Origin: JAVVHH01 sp050954595
GTDB lineage: Bacteria > Pseudomonadota > Alphaproteobacteria > Acetobacterales > Acetobacteraceae
Length of the DNA: 48,535 nt
Direction of reading: 5' to 3'
NCBI GenBank assembly: GCA_050954595.1
Contig: JBPBQE010000292.1
Coordinates: 1 to 48,535 of the forward strand
Part shown: positions 31,630 to 40,264 of the stretch, one piece after another
Layout of the letters: each line of letters starts with the position of its first letter
How positions within the stretch are numbered: the stretch's first letter is position 1
Notes under the pieces: model-generated
Database searches by the model: none
What the model saw: only the letters and a program-made list of their open reading frames with translations
What the model was told of the DNA's origin: nothing
Program-made: the position numbers and the translations under genes

Positions 31630-33351
31630 TCACCTGAACAGGTTGGTCCGCGCGAGTTCCAGGATCTCGGTGCCGCGTCCCGACATGATGGCGCGCAGGG
31701 TGTAAAGGCTGAAGCCCTTGACCTGCTCGGCCTTGATGACGGGCGGCATGGCTAGCTCCTGCCGGTCGGTGACGACGTCGACCAGCGCCGGGCCGGGGTG
31801 GGCGAAGGCCTCGCGCAAGGCGGGTTCTAGCGCCTCCGAACTCTCGACGCGGATGCCGATGAAGCCGACCGCCTCGGCGAGACGGGCGAAGTCCGGGTTC
31901 TGCAGCGCGACATTGGTGCCGACGTAGCCGGCCGCCTTCATCTCCATCTCGACGAAGCTCAGCGTGCCGTTGTTCAGCACCACGATCTTGACCGGAAGCT
32001 GCAGTTGCACCGCCGTCAGCAGCTCGCCCATCAGCATCGACAAGCCGCCGTCACCCGACATCGAGATCACCTGCCGACCGGGGAAAGCCGCCTGTGCGCC
32101 GAGCGCCTGCGGCAAGGCGTTGGCCATGGAGCCGTGATTGAACGAGCCGAGCAACCGCCGCTTGCCGTTGGTCATGAGGTAGCGCGCCGCCCACACCACG
32201 GGGGTGCCGACATCGGCGGTGAAGATCGCATCCTCGGCTGCCACCGCGTTGACGACGTGGGAGACGTATTGCGGATGCAGCGGGCGGCCCGTCGCGGCCG
32301 GCGTGGCCAGCTCGTCCAGTTCCTTGCGGGACTTGGCGTAATGTTCCAACGCGGCATCAAGGAATTTGCGGCTGCGGCCGGCCGTGATCCGCGGTGCCAG
32401 GGCGGCGGCGAACGCGCCGACATCGGCCATGACCGCGAGGTCGAGCGTCACCCGGCGGCCGAGGGCGCTGGGATCGCGATCGACCTGGACCACCTTGGCG
32501 TCCTCGGGGAAGAAGTTCCGATACGGCAGGTCACTGCCCAGCATGAGCAGCGCGTCGCATTCCTTCATCGCATGATAGCCGGACGAGAAGCCGATCAGGC
32601 CGGTCATCCCGACGTCGAACGGGTTGTCCCATTCCATGTATTCCTTGCCGCGCAAGGCATGAACGATCGGCGCTTCGAGTGTGCGGGCCAGGGCGACGAC
32701 CGCATCATGGGCGCCCGCGGTGCCGGCGCCGGCCAGGATCGTCACGCGGCTGGCACCGTTGAGCAGGGTCGCCGCGGCCTCGACGGCCGCCGGGTCGGGG
32801 GTCAGCACGGGCATCGCCGGCGCTGCGAACGCCGGGACGTCACCTTCTATGTCCAGCAGCGACACGTCGCCTGGTAGCACAATCACCGCCACGCCACCCT
32901 GCCCGATGGCGGCGCGCATCGCACGGTGCAGCAGCGCCGGCATCTGCTTGGGATTGGTCACCATCTCGCAGAAATGGCTGCATTCGCGGAACAGCTCGGT
33001 CGGATGCGTTTCCTGAAAGTAGTTGAGCCCGATCTCGCTCGACGGCAGATGACTCGCGATCGCCAGCACCGGAACCCGGTTGCGATGACAGTCGAACAAG
33101 CCGTTGATCAGATGCAGGTTCCCCGGCCCGCACGACCCGGCGCACACCGCCAGCCCGCCGCTCGCTGCCGCGTCCGCCCCGGCCGCGAAGGCTGCGGCCT
33201 CCTCGTGCCGCGTGTGCATGAAGCGAATGCGCCCGTCGGTGCTCAAGGCAGCGTTCAGGGCGTTGAGGCTGTCGCCGGTCAGGCCCCACATCCGCTCGAT
33301 ACCGTAATCCGCCAGCGTCTTGACGATCGTCTCGGCTATGCTCGTGCTCAT
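31630..33351 (-). CDS. poxB: PoxB, pyruvate dehydrogenase (quinone)
   Basis: A 573-residue TPP-dependent flavoenzyme, one residue longer than E. coli PoxB and collinear with it. Shared blocks are RHEEAAAFAAGA with the catalytic Glu, CAGSCGPGNLHLINGLFDC, PIVHALRGKEYMEWDNPFD, GSFNHGSMANALPQALGAQ, the TPP motif GDGGLSMLMGELLT (to LNN), and the C-terminal RAIMSGRGTEILELARTN lipid-binding region. It decarboxylates pyruvate to acetate and CO2 and passes electrons to ubiquinone at the membrane. ATG 33351 is preceded by GGGAG. The longer open frame to 33798 is antiphase and was trimmed. It lies 55 bases after the glycosyltransferase gene and is probably an independent unit. Confidence 0.95.
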   Translation of the reverse strand: MSTSIAETIVKTLADYGIERMWGLTGDSLNALNAALSTDGRIRFMHTRHEEAAAFAAGADAAASGGLAVCAGSCGPGNLHLINGLFDCHRNRVPVLAIASHLPSSEIGLNYFQETHPTELFRECSHFCEMVTNPKQMPALLHRAMRAAIGQGGVAVIVLPGDVSLLDIEGDVPAFAAPAMPVLTPDPAAVEAAATLLNGASRVTILAGAGTAGAHDAVVALARTLEAPIVHALRGKEYMEWDNPFDVGMTGLIGFSSGYHAMKECDALLMLGSDLPYRNFFPEDAKVVQVDRDPSALGRRVTLDLAVMADVGAFAAALAPRITAGRSRKFLDAALEHYAKSRKELDELATPAATGRPLHPQYVSHVVNAVAAEDAIFTADVGTPVVWAARYLMTNGKRRLLGSFNHGSMANALPQALGAQAAFPGRQVISMSGDGGLSMLMGELLTAVQLQLPVKIVVLNNGTLSFVEMEMKAAGYVGTNVALQNPDFARLAEAVGFIGIRVESSEALEPALREAFAHPGPALVDVVTDRQELAMPPVIKAEQVKGFSLYTLRAIMSGRGTEILELARTNLFR

Positions 33352-33406
33352 CGTCTGGCTCCCGTCAGTGCATCGGGTTAACGCTGGCCGGGAAGCGTTC
33401 GTTCTA

Positions 33407-34636
33407 TCAACTCGAGCGCGACCCGGCGACGACGCGGCGGGCGAAGCCGATCGCTGCGGCAACATGGCGGTCCCAGGACGGCGGCGTCCAGCCTGCCAGA
33501 CGACCGAGTTGCGCCCGGCGGCGCGGCGAGGCCGGCGCGGCGTAATCCAGGATCGCCTGTCGCCAGCCGAGCCCGTCGAGCGGATCGAGATACTCCGGCA
33601 CGTCGCCGCCGACCTCGCGCAGCGCCGGCAGATCGCTGCACAGCACCGGCACGCCGTGGGCCAATGCCTCGGCCACCGGCAATCCGTAGCCTTCGGCGAA
33701 GGAGGGCAGCAGCACCGCGCAGGCCCCGCGCACCCAGGCCTGCGTCTGCGCGTCGGACAGGTCGCCGTATTCGACCAGCACCGGCTGCAGTGCATCACAG
33801 CGTTCGATGAGATCGACGATCTGTTCGTTCTCCCAGCCGCGGCGGCCGATCAGCACCAGATGCGGTGTCGCCGGTCCCAATTCGGCCGCCAGCCGGCGCC
33901 AGAGATGCAGCAGCAGCAGATGGTTCTTGCGCGGCTCAATGGTGCCGATCAGCACGAAGTAAGGGTGCGGGTACGGTGACGAATCTTCAGCGGCGCGCGC
34001 CGGAACGTCGGCTCCCAGCAGCGCCGTCAGCACCGGGACGTCGCGCCCGGCGCGCTGCAGCCACGGGCGTAACGCCAGGCCGGTCGCCTCGCTGTTGACC
34101 ACGATGCCATCGGCGAGTTGGGCTACCGTCTCCATCCGGCGCGCATGCCGCGCGGGTTCGTTCGGGCGGGCGTATTCCGGGAACTCGAGCGGGATCAGAT
34201 CGTGCACCAAGACGATGAGCGCGGCATCGCGGCGCCGGGCTGCAAGGTCGACGATGGCGAAGCGGTCGAGATGATGGTGCGACATTAGGAGATAGGCGGC
34301 ATCCTTGCGTCGTGGCCGCAACCGCGACCCGGTCGGCACGTCGCCGCGCAGCAACAGCCGATTCCGCAGGGACCGGGTGCTTCGCGTGATCGCCGCGGTG
34401 TCGGGGGCTCCGGCATCGCCGGCCCACCGCGCCGCCACGTCGCTCAGCATGGCGACCGTGGGCGCGTAGGGCAGCGTGCCGACCCGGCCGATCGGATGAC
34501 ATGCCGCGAACGACAGTGTGGCCGCCTCGTGCTCGATCAGCCAGCGCGCATAGGCCATCTCGACCCGGTCGATCCCCGTCGGCACCGGATGCGTGGCGCG
34601 CGACAGCGTTCGCGACAGGTCCAGGATGAGCCGCAT
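33407..34636 (-). CDS. GT4-family glycosyltransferase
   Basis: A 409-residue GT-B glycosyltransferase. The N-terminal half begins MRLILDLSRTLSRATHPVPTG, with TGIDRVEMAYARWL typical of bacterial group 1 transferases that start I-D-R-V-E. The C-terminal donor domain has LIGTIEPRKNHLLLL and the E-x7-E element in FAEGYGLPVAEALAHG. It probably acts on the cytoplasmic face in capsule or cell-surface glycan synthesis. It follows the LTA-synthase-like gene by five bases and is the last gene of the leftward capsule unit. Sugar donor and acceptor are unknown. Confidence 0.9.
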   Translation of the reverse strand: MRLILDLSRTLSRATHPVPTGIDRVEMAYARWLIEHEAATLSFAACHPIGRVGTLPYAPTVAMLSDVAARWAGDAGAPDTAAITRSTRSLRNRLLLRGDVPTGSRLRPRRKDAAYLLMSHHHLDRFAIVDLAARRRDAALIVLVHDLIPLEFPEYARPNEPARHARRMETVAQLADGIVVNSEATGLALRPWLQRAGRDVPVLTALLGADVPARAAEDSSPYPHPYFVLIGTIEPRKNHLLLLHLWRRLAAELGPATPHLVLIGRRGWENEQIVDLIERCDALQPVLVEYGDLSDAQTQAWVRGACAVLLPSFAEGYGLPVAEALAHGVPVLCSDLPALREVGGDVPEYLDPLDGLGWRQAILDYAAPASPRRRAQLGRLAGWTPPSWDRHVAAAIGFARRVVAGSRSS

Positions 34637-34641
34637 CGCGT

Positions 34642-36168
34642 TCAGCCGATCGCGGGAACCGTCACGGTGGCCCGGTGCAGGATGCCGGCCAGCGCGGCGC
34701 CGAGATCGTGCGCCTCGATGTCGAGCCGTTCACCCGGTTCGGCAGTGCGCTGCCAGATCGCGTAATCGGTCGCCGCACCGCCGCAGGCCGGGTTGGGCAG
34801 GTAGCCGGGCAAGCTCGGTTGATGATCGCCGTAATACACCAGCGTGCCCCCGGCTGGGCCGGAGAGCGCGTCCTGCAACGCCGGGATCAGCGCATCGGCC
34901 GCCGCCAGCTTGGCGGCGTAGCGCCCGATCTGTTCGGCGGACGGCACGGTCTTCAGCACCTCCGGGATCGCGGGATGCGGCGGGCCGGCAAGCCATGGCC
35001 CGTGCGACCCCATGGTGATGACGAAGATGAAGGCCGGCAGCCCCGGCTCGGCCAGCACTGCGGCGATCACCGGCCCGAGCGCGACGTCGGGCACCCATTC
35101 GCCGGGCGGCACGTCGACGCCGAACGCCTCTGGCCCGATCATGCGGTCGAAGCCGAGCGACGGCAGCAGGCTGGAGCGGCGGTAGAAACTCAGGTCGAAC
35201 GGATGGACGCACACGGTGCGGTAGCCGCAGCGCCGCGCCAGGGCGGCAAGCGAGCGCGGCGTGTGATCGGCGAAGGCTTCGTAGGGGTTGAAGCGGTCCA
35301 GCCCCAACTCGGCCTCGGGGAGGCCGCTCAACACCGCGAACTCGGTGCGCACCGTGTTGGCGCCCCAGGCCGGCACGGCGAAACGCCCGACCTGGCAAGC
35401 CTGCTGCGCCAGCCGACCCCAGGCCGGCTGCACAATTTCGCCCAGGCCGGGATCGAGGCGGCGCAGGTCCATGAACGACTCGGCCTGCACGACGACCACG
35501 GGGCCGATCCTCGGCAGGCTGTCGGGCAGGAACGACGTCGCCATGCGTTGGCGCTCGTCGCGCTCGGCGCGGGCAATGGTGGCGTGGGCGACGAAGCAGC
35601 CGAGCATGCCGAGCCGGGTCATGTCGATCGCCGGGTCGTTACGGATGTTCCAGCGGCGGTAGAGCCGGCTCAATCGGCGCGCCAGCGGCGGAATGGAAGG
35701 GATGGCGAACGCCGCCCACCCCAGGAGGAAGGCACCGACCTCCTCGGACGCCGCCGTGACCGCGGACCGTTGCGTCAGCGGCGGTTCGAGCCAGGCGAGA
35801 AGCGTCAACACGGCAACGATCACCGCCGCACCGCCGAGGACGATGCCGGTGCCGGCGAATGGCAGGTAGAGCCGCGGATGCCGGAACAGTTCGAGCAGTT
35901 CGGCACGGTCGGCGAACACCACCGGCTCGCACAGCGTCTCCCGCTTGACCGCGTCGCACAGCGCCAGGCCCGATGCGGCGGCCGACACCACGACGGCGGC
36001 AAGCAACGGGCGGGACGACGCCATCGTGAACAACAACAGGCCGAGCGCGATCGGCAGGAAATCCAGCACCAGAGCCGACCGTGCGAAGCCCGGCCGCCAC
36101 GCTCCTACCCGGCGGCGCAGCTCCACCCACGCGGCCACCGACAGCACCAGGGCCAGGATCACATGCAA
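34642..36168 (-). CDS. LTA-synthase/sulfatase-fold membrane enzyme (probable phosphoglycerol transferase), RkpI-like
   Basis: A 508-residue protein. The N-terminal half has hydrophobic segments at about 1-20, 30-72, 103-127 and 143-162. The C-terminal alkaline-phosphatase-superfamily domain has a metal-binding Glu (VVQAESFMD, E230), a candidate nucleophile Thr in NTVRTEFAVLSG (T272 or T275), ITMGSHGPW and the metal motif YYGDHQPSLPGY. LtaS, MdoB and related enzymes use such Thr residues to move phosphoglycerol head groups from phosphatidylglycerol. The start is uncertain: TTG 36168 or GTG 36162; there is no in-frame ATG nearby. It sits between an SDR and a glycosyltransferase gene in the Kps unit, matching the rkpI position in the rhizobial rkp-1 region as I recall it. 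Confidence 0.8.
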   Translation of the reverse strand: MHVILALVLSVAAWVELRRRVGAWRPGFARSALVLDFLPIALGLLLFTMASSRPLLAAVVVSAAASGLALCDAVKRETLCEPVVFADRAELLELFRHPRLYLPFAGTGIVLGGAAVIVAVLTLLAWLEPPLTQRSAVTAASEEVGAFLLGWAAFAIPSIPPLARRLSRLYRRWNIRNDPAIDMTRLGMLGCFVAHATIARAERDERQRMATSFLPDSLPRIGPVVVVQAESFMDLRRLDPGLGEIVQPAWGRLAQQACQVGRFAVPAWGANTVRTEFAVLSGLPEAELGLDRFNPYEAFADHTPRSLAALARRCGYRTVCVHPFDLSFYRRSSLLPSLGFDRMIGPEAFGVDVPPGEWVPDVALGPVIAAVLAEPGLPAFIFVITMGSHGPWLAGPPHPAIPEVLKTVPSAEQIGRYAAKLAAADALIPALQDALSGPAGGTLVYYGDHQPSLPGYLPNPACGGAATDYAIWQRTAEPGERLDIEAHDLGAALAGILHRATVTVPAIG

Positions 36169-36174
36169 GATGGC

Positions 36175-36945
36175 TCAAGCACCCGGTTCGATGTGGAACG
36201 GCACGCGCCGCAGGATCTCGTCACCGATGGCGGCCGGCAGCAGATCGGCGGCCTGCAACCCGAGTCCCAGCAAGCGCGGATAGACGATGCGCGGCCGGCG
36301 CCGATCGAGGCCGCGGCGGATCACGCGAACCATGTCGGGCAGGCTCTTGAGCATCGGCTTGTCGCCCTTGAAGCGATCGGTCATCGGGGTGTCGAAGAAG
36401 CCGGGCACGATCACCGTCACCGCGATCCCGACCGGACGCAGCAAGGCTCGCAGCGCCTCGCCGTATGCGCGCACGCCGGCTTTGCTGGCGCTGTAGGCCG
36501 GGCTGTACGGCAGGCCGCGGTAACCGGCGACGGAGGCGACGACGGCGACATGACCGGCGCGGGCCGCGATCATCGCTGGCAGCAGCGGCTCGAGGGTGTT
36601 CATGCACCCCAGCAGGTTGGTCCGCACCTGCCGGGTCGCCAAGACGAGGCCTTCGGCCTGGCCGATCGCCGCCGGTCCGGCCGAGGTGCCAGCGCAGGCG
36701 ATGGCGAGGTCGATCGGTGCGGTCGCCTGCCAGGCCCCGATCCAATCACCGAGCGGGCCGGGATCGCCGACGTCGAACTCGCCGGTCCGTGTGGTCGCGC
36801 CGGCGGCGCGGCACTCGGCGGCGACCGCCTCCAGCCGGGCGCCGTTACGGCCGACGAGCCCGAGTTCGATGCCGGCCGCCGCGTAGCTGTGGGCCAGTCC
36901 GGCGCCCAGACCGCTGGACGCGCCGGTCAGCAGGATGCGCCTCAA
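36175..36945 (-). CDS. Short-chain dehydrogenase, RkpH/3-ketosphinganine-reductase-like
   Basis: A 256-residue SDR. The cofactor motif is LLTGASSGLGAGLA (TGASSGLG at 7-14), R33 after beta-2 suggests NADPH, and the catalytic residues are N110, S138, Y151 and K155 (SVAGYRGLPYSPAYSASK). The long C-terminal part after the core (PGFFDTPMTDRFKGDKP, then RRRPRIVYPRLLGLGLQ) resembles SDRs acting on lipid ketones. The start is TTG at 36945, forming TTGA with the kpsS stop. With the PKS and oxoamine synthase encoded divergently, it is the natural candidate to reduce the 3-oxo group of their product, as 3-ketodihydrosphingosine reductase does. Substrate is inferred from context. Confidence 0.85.
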   Translation of the reverse strand: MRRILLTGASSGLGAGLAHSYAAAGIELGLVGRNGARLEAVAAECRAAGATTRTGEFDVGDPGPLGDWIGAWQATAPIDLAIACAGTSAGPAAIGQAEGLVLATRQVRTNLLGCMNTLEPLLPAMIAARAGHVAVVASVAGYRGLPYSPAYSASKAGVRAYGEALRALLRPVGIAVTVIVPGFFDTPMTDRFKGDKPMLKSLPDMVRVIRRGLDRRRPRIVYPRLLGLGLQAADLLPAAIGDEILRRVPFHIEPGA

Positions 36946-38219
36946 GAGGTGGCAACTCCGAACGGGTAAGTGTCGCGGGGCGGGGCCGAGCCTTGGGCGA
37001 TCCGGGCATGGGCGGGTCGCGCGACCATCAGCCGGTCCGTTGAGCCCGCGATCAGGCTTTGCAGCGCCGGCTCGCTGTAGAGCCCGCCGCGCACCAGGCA
37101 GCGGTCGATCAGCACGCGGCGCAGGGCGTCGAACACCGCCGGGTCGGGCGGCACCGGGGCGGTCCAGAACTCGTCAAGAGTGCCGGCGAAGGTGATCTCG
37201 GGGATATCGTAGATCGCCTGACCCAGCACGACGACCGGCACGCCACGCGCCAGCGCCATGGTGCCGCTGGTGCTGTTGACGGTGACCACGCCGAGCGCGT
37301 TGTGCATCAGTTCGGCGACGTCGCCCAATTCCAGGAACACGACCCGGTCGCCAAGCCCACGCCGCTGAACGGCCTGCTCGGTCCGCCGCCGCCAGTTCAC
37401 CAGGCCGTTGTCGAGCGGGTGTGCCTTGATGACCAGCAGCGCCGTCGCATCCGCATGGGCAGCGAAGCTGTCCAGCACGTGGTCCAGCACCTTTTGCAGG
37501 CCGCCGAAGGTCGAGTGCTGGCGAATTTGGTAATCGCAGTCGAGCTGCAGCGGCAGCACGAAATAGGGACTGCCGCGCGCCTGGAGCCGTTCGTGAGCTT
37601 CTCTGGAACGCTGCCGCGCCCCGCGGCGGCGCGCGAACATCGACAGCCAGCCGGCGTATTCCACCCAGATATTCCAGGGCCGATGCGTGCGAAAATGCGG
37701 AAAGCGCGGCAGCATCGCTAGCGTGCCGAGCGTGTAGCGCACGTCTTCTCGGGCGCGCCGGTTGAACGAGGAGGCGAATTTATGTTCGGCCGCGTCCGCC
37801 GCCGGTGGCAGGTCCGCCGCAGTCTCGACATAGAATGCGGCGTTACGCGGCAGACGCGAGTGCGCGTTGACCCCATCGCGCTCCAGCGTCATCCAGTCGG
37901 GCCGGATGTAGCCTTCCTCGAACACGTGCACGTCGATCTGGTTGGCCTGCGCGACCTGGATCGCGGCGCGGTGCAAGGGGCGGCAGTCGCCGAACAGCAC
38001 CAGATCAGTGATGCCGAGCCGGACGAAGGCGTCGGTGACGAAGCTGGTCCATTCGGCGGGCCGGGCCCGAAAATCGATGCCGCCGCCGCGCCAGTCGAGC
38101 TTGTCGCCGCCGTTGAAGTTCACGCGATGCACCGCCTGGCCCTGACCGGTCAGGTGCGCCGCCAGGCGACGGAAGAACGGCCCGGCGGGCCCTTGCAGGA
38201 AGAGAAAGCTCTTGGCCAT
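36942..38219 (-). CDS. kpsS: KpsS-like capsule Kdo transferase
   Basis: A 425-residue protein matching the KpsS/capsule polysaccharide export family. Blocks visible are KSFLFLQGPAGPFFRRLA at the N-terminus, LVLFGDCRPLHRAA, VFEEGYIRPDWMTLERDGVN and a C-terminal VIKAHPLDNG with VNSTSGTMALARGVPVVVLG. KpsS adds the first beta-Kdo to lyso-phosphatidylglycerol, starting the capsule linker. ATG 38219 shares a base with the kpsC stop (TGATG); a GTG one codon earlier would give GTGA. The usual exporter genes kpsMTED are not in the window. Here the lipid acceptor could be the PKS-derived lipid rather than lyso-PG (inference). Confidence 0.9.
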   Translation of the reverse strand: MAKSFLFLQGPAGPFFRRLAAHLTGQGQAVHRVNFNGGDKLDWRGGGIDFRARPAEWTSFVTDAFVRLGITDLVLFGDCRPLHRAAIQVAQANQIDVHVFEEGYIRPDWMTLERDGVNAHSRLPRNAAFYVETAADLPPAADAAEHKFASSFNRRAREDVRYTLGTLAMLPRFPHFRTHRPWNIWVEYAGWLSMFARRRGARQRSREAHERLQARGSPYFVLPLQLDCDYQIRQHSTFGGLQKVLDHVLDSFAAHADATALLVIKAHPLDNGLVNWRRRTEQAVQRRGLGDRVVFLELGDVAELMHNALGVVTVNSTSGTMALARGVPVVVLGQAIYDIPEITFAGTLDEFWTAPVPPDPAVFDALRRVLIDRCLVRGGLYSEPALQSLIAGSTDRLMVARPAHARIAQGSAPPRDTYPFGVATS

Positions 38220-40147
38220 CACGGGGCTTGCCGCTGGGGTTCGAGCGGGCCGCGACGCCGCGCCAGCGCCGCCTTGACCCGGCCCTGCGCCACGCGCAGC
38301 CGGGTCAGCAACCCAGGCCGCCAGACGGCCGGGTCGGCCATGCGGTCCAACACCACCTCGGCCGGACAGGGCATGCCGGTGACCGGATCGACGTAATGCG
38401 GAAATAGCAGCAGCGCGGCCGCCACGAGTGCCTCTACCGACAACCGACGTTGCCGCCGGAGCACCGGGTTGCGATCCGTCGTCAGGCCCCAGCCGGCATA
38501 GAAGGGTTGACCGTAGGTGACGACTTCGCGCCCGCGAAGCAGCGCCTCAAAGCCGGCGAGCGAGGTGATCGTGTGCACCGCATCTACCGAGGACACGAGG
38601 TCATGCATGTTGCCGGCGTTGACGATCTCATCAGCGAATCTTGCCGTTGCAAAATCGATTACACCAGGGCGATGGCCAGCAATAACGTCGGGGTGTGGTT
38701 TATATACAATGAACGCGTTCGGCTCGGCCGCGCGCACGGCGGTCAACAGCGCCGCGTTGTCCATCCCGCAGCCGGCCAGACGCACCGACAGATCGTCGGC
38801 CACCTGCCCCGGCACCAGCAGGACGCGCTGGCCGGCTGTGCCGCGTCTCGCAGGCGGTGCGGCGGAAATGCTGCCGTATTTGGTGACGCCCTCGTCGATC
38901 AGGCGGGCGATGAGGCGCTGCGCCCGGTCGAGCAGAGCCGGCGGGAACTCGGTTTCGGCCAGGAGACGCTCGAGATCGCTCGGTGCCGACGGATCGACGT
39001 ATTGACCGGACCAGTCCAGCACCACCGAACAGGGCGGCAGGAAGTTGCTGCCGAGGCCGCGCGACCGGATGAAGCCGTCCTCGACGCGGACGAGCGCCCG
39101 CCCGTCCGCGCGCAACTCCTCCGCCAGACCCGGTGGCACCCGCGACGCCCAGGCAGCGACCGCGCCGTTGCTCCGCGTTGCCGCGAGTCGCGAAAAGGCT
39201 GGAACGGTGTTTCCGGTCGACAGGAATTGCCGCATCCGCCGCCGCTTCCACACCGACATTCCCACGCAGGCGCTGATGCCGACGACGCCCCGGCCATGCC
39301 GATGCCAGTCGACCGCGATGTCCAGCGCCGCCTCGAGGCCGATGGTCTCGCGACGGAAAGGGTCGGCGTATCGCACGCCGGTCACCAGGGCAGCGGTTAT
39401 CCAGGCTGGCGTATCGTCGGCCGTGCCGCCGTCGTGAACCGCCAAGCCCGCAAGGCGGGCAAGCAGCGCCCAGCGAGAGGCGGGACTCGCATAAAGGTCG
39501 GTGCAGCCGTCGAGCATCGTCCAGGGGTCGCCCGGTTCGGCCAGGATCGCCACACCCGCCCGTCGCGCCCGGTCGAGCAGGCGGGACCAGTGCCGACCGA
39601 CGGAGTTGGCCGCGAGGATCAGCGCGATGGACGAGGCATCGTGACGAGCCAGGCACCTGTCCAGCGCCCGGGCAGCTGCGCCCGAATCGTCTGCGGCAAC
39701 CGGGCTCACGACGACTCGGCGCGAGGGCACCCGTGCGGTCTCGAACGATGAGACGCCGAGACGGTGTTCCAGAATGGCTGCGGCTGCCTTTTGGCCACGC
39801 TCGCGGTCGCCAACGGTGACCGGCGCGTCGAACGCGTTGGCGATCCAGCCCGGGCGACTCCGGTGCGGCTCGGCGGTCGCGCGTACCGTGCCGGAAAGCC
39901 AAAAACGGCCGCGGCCCCAGGCCGGCGTTCGGATCAGCCCCTGCTCGCAGCCATGCACAACCGTGTCGCGCAGCTGCGCCAATCGTTGGATGACCCGGTC
40001 GGATCCGTCCGGAATCAGCAGGCCGGTAGCTGCTTGCCCGGCAAACAACAGGTCCAGCGTGGCAGGCGACTTACCGGCCGACTTCTCAGCCAGCCGTGGC
40101 ACGACCGAACCGCATGGCGCACCGCAGCGTTGCATGATCGCCGGCAT
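38219..40147 (-). CDS. kpsC: KpsC-like capsule beta-Kdo transferase with degenerate N-terminal domain
   Basis: A 642-residue protein with two tandem KpsC-type glycosyltransferase domains. The C-terminal domain is intact: RVEDGFIRSRGLGSN (EDGF at 356-359), a VLDWSGQYVDPS strand, LLVPGQVADD, the KPHPDV motif (483-488), and VVTYGQPFYAGWGLTTDRNP. The N-terminal domain lacks the same motifs: the EDGFxRS position reads EQGLIRT (68-74), and the K-x-H-P-D-V position appears as ILAANSVG. E. coli KpsC uses both domains to add alternating beta-Kdo linkages, so this one may make only one type. It is the first gene of the leftward capsule unit, starting at ATG 40147. Confidence 0.9.
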   Translation of the reverse strand: MPAIMQRCGAPCGSVVPRLAEKSAGKSPATLDLLFAGQAATGLLIPDGSDRVIQRLAQLRDTVVHGCEQGLIRTPAWGRGRFWLSGTVRATAEPHRSRPGWIANAFDAPVTVGDRERGQKAAAAILEHRLGVSSFETARVPSRRVVVSPVAADDSGAAARALDRCLARHDASSIALILAANSVGRHWSRLLDRARRAGVAILAEPGDPWTMLDGCTDLYASPASRWALLARLAGLAVHDGGTADDTPAWITAALVTGVRYADPFRRETIGLEAALDIAVDWHRHGRGVVGISACVGMSVWKRRRMRQFLSTGNTVPAFSRLAATRSNGAVAAWASRVPPGLAEELRADGRALVRVEDGFIRSRGLGSNFLPPCSVVLDWSGQYVDPSAPSDLERLLAETEFPPALLDRAQRLIARLIDEGVTKYGSISAAPPARRGTAGQRVLLVPGQVADDLSVRLAGCGMDNAALLTAVRAAEPNAFIVYKPHPDVIAGHRPGVIDFATARFADEIVNAGNMHDLVSSVDAVHTITSLAGFEALLRGREVVTYGQPFYAGWGLTTDRNPVLRRQRRLSVEALVAAALLLFPHYVDPVTGMPCPAEVVLDRMADPAVWRPGLLTRLRVAQGRVKAALARRRGPLEPQRQAP

Positions 40148-40264
40148 AGCATGCTGCTGTTCCGGTCCTCCAGCACTGGTTTGCTACCGGAGCGCGCGAC
40201 AGCTATCACCGTCACGTCGACAATTCAGTCATAACGGTCAAGACGCGCCAGCGATGATCGCGTT
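40148..40264. promoter_or_regulatory. Divergent intergenic region between kpsC and the PKS gene
   Basis: These 117 bases must hold promoters for both capsule-related units. On the plus strand TTGCTA (40181-40186), a 17-base spacer and TATCAC (40204-40209) form a plausible weak promoter for the PKS gene. On the minus strand TTGACC (40241-40236) is a possible -35 for kpsC, but no -10 is spaced correctly. GGAGGA lies about 20 bases upstream of the kpsC ATG, farther than usual. Confidence 0.4.

Noticed and set aside
33352..33406. Second MarR half-site (GAACGAAC) and a terminator-like hairpin upstream of poxB
   Set aside because: Only one half of the palindrome is present, and the AACGC/GCGTT stem has a 10-base loop without a T-tract.
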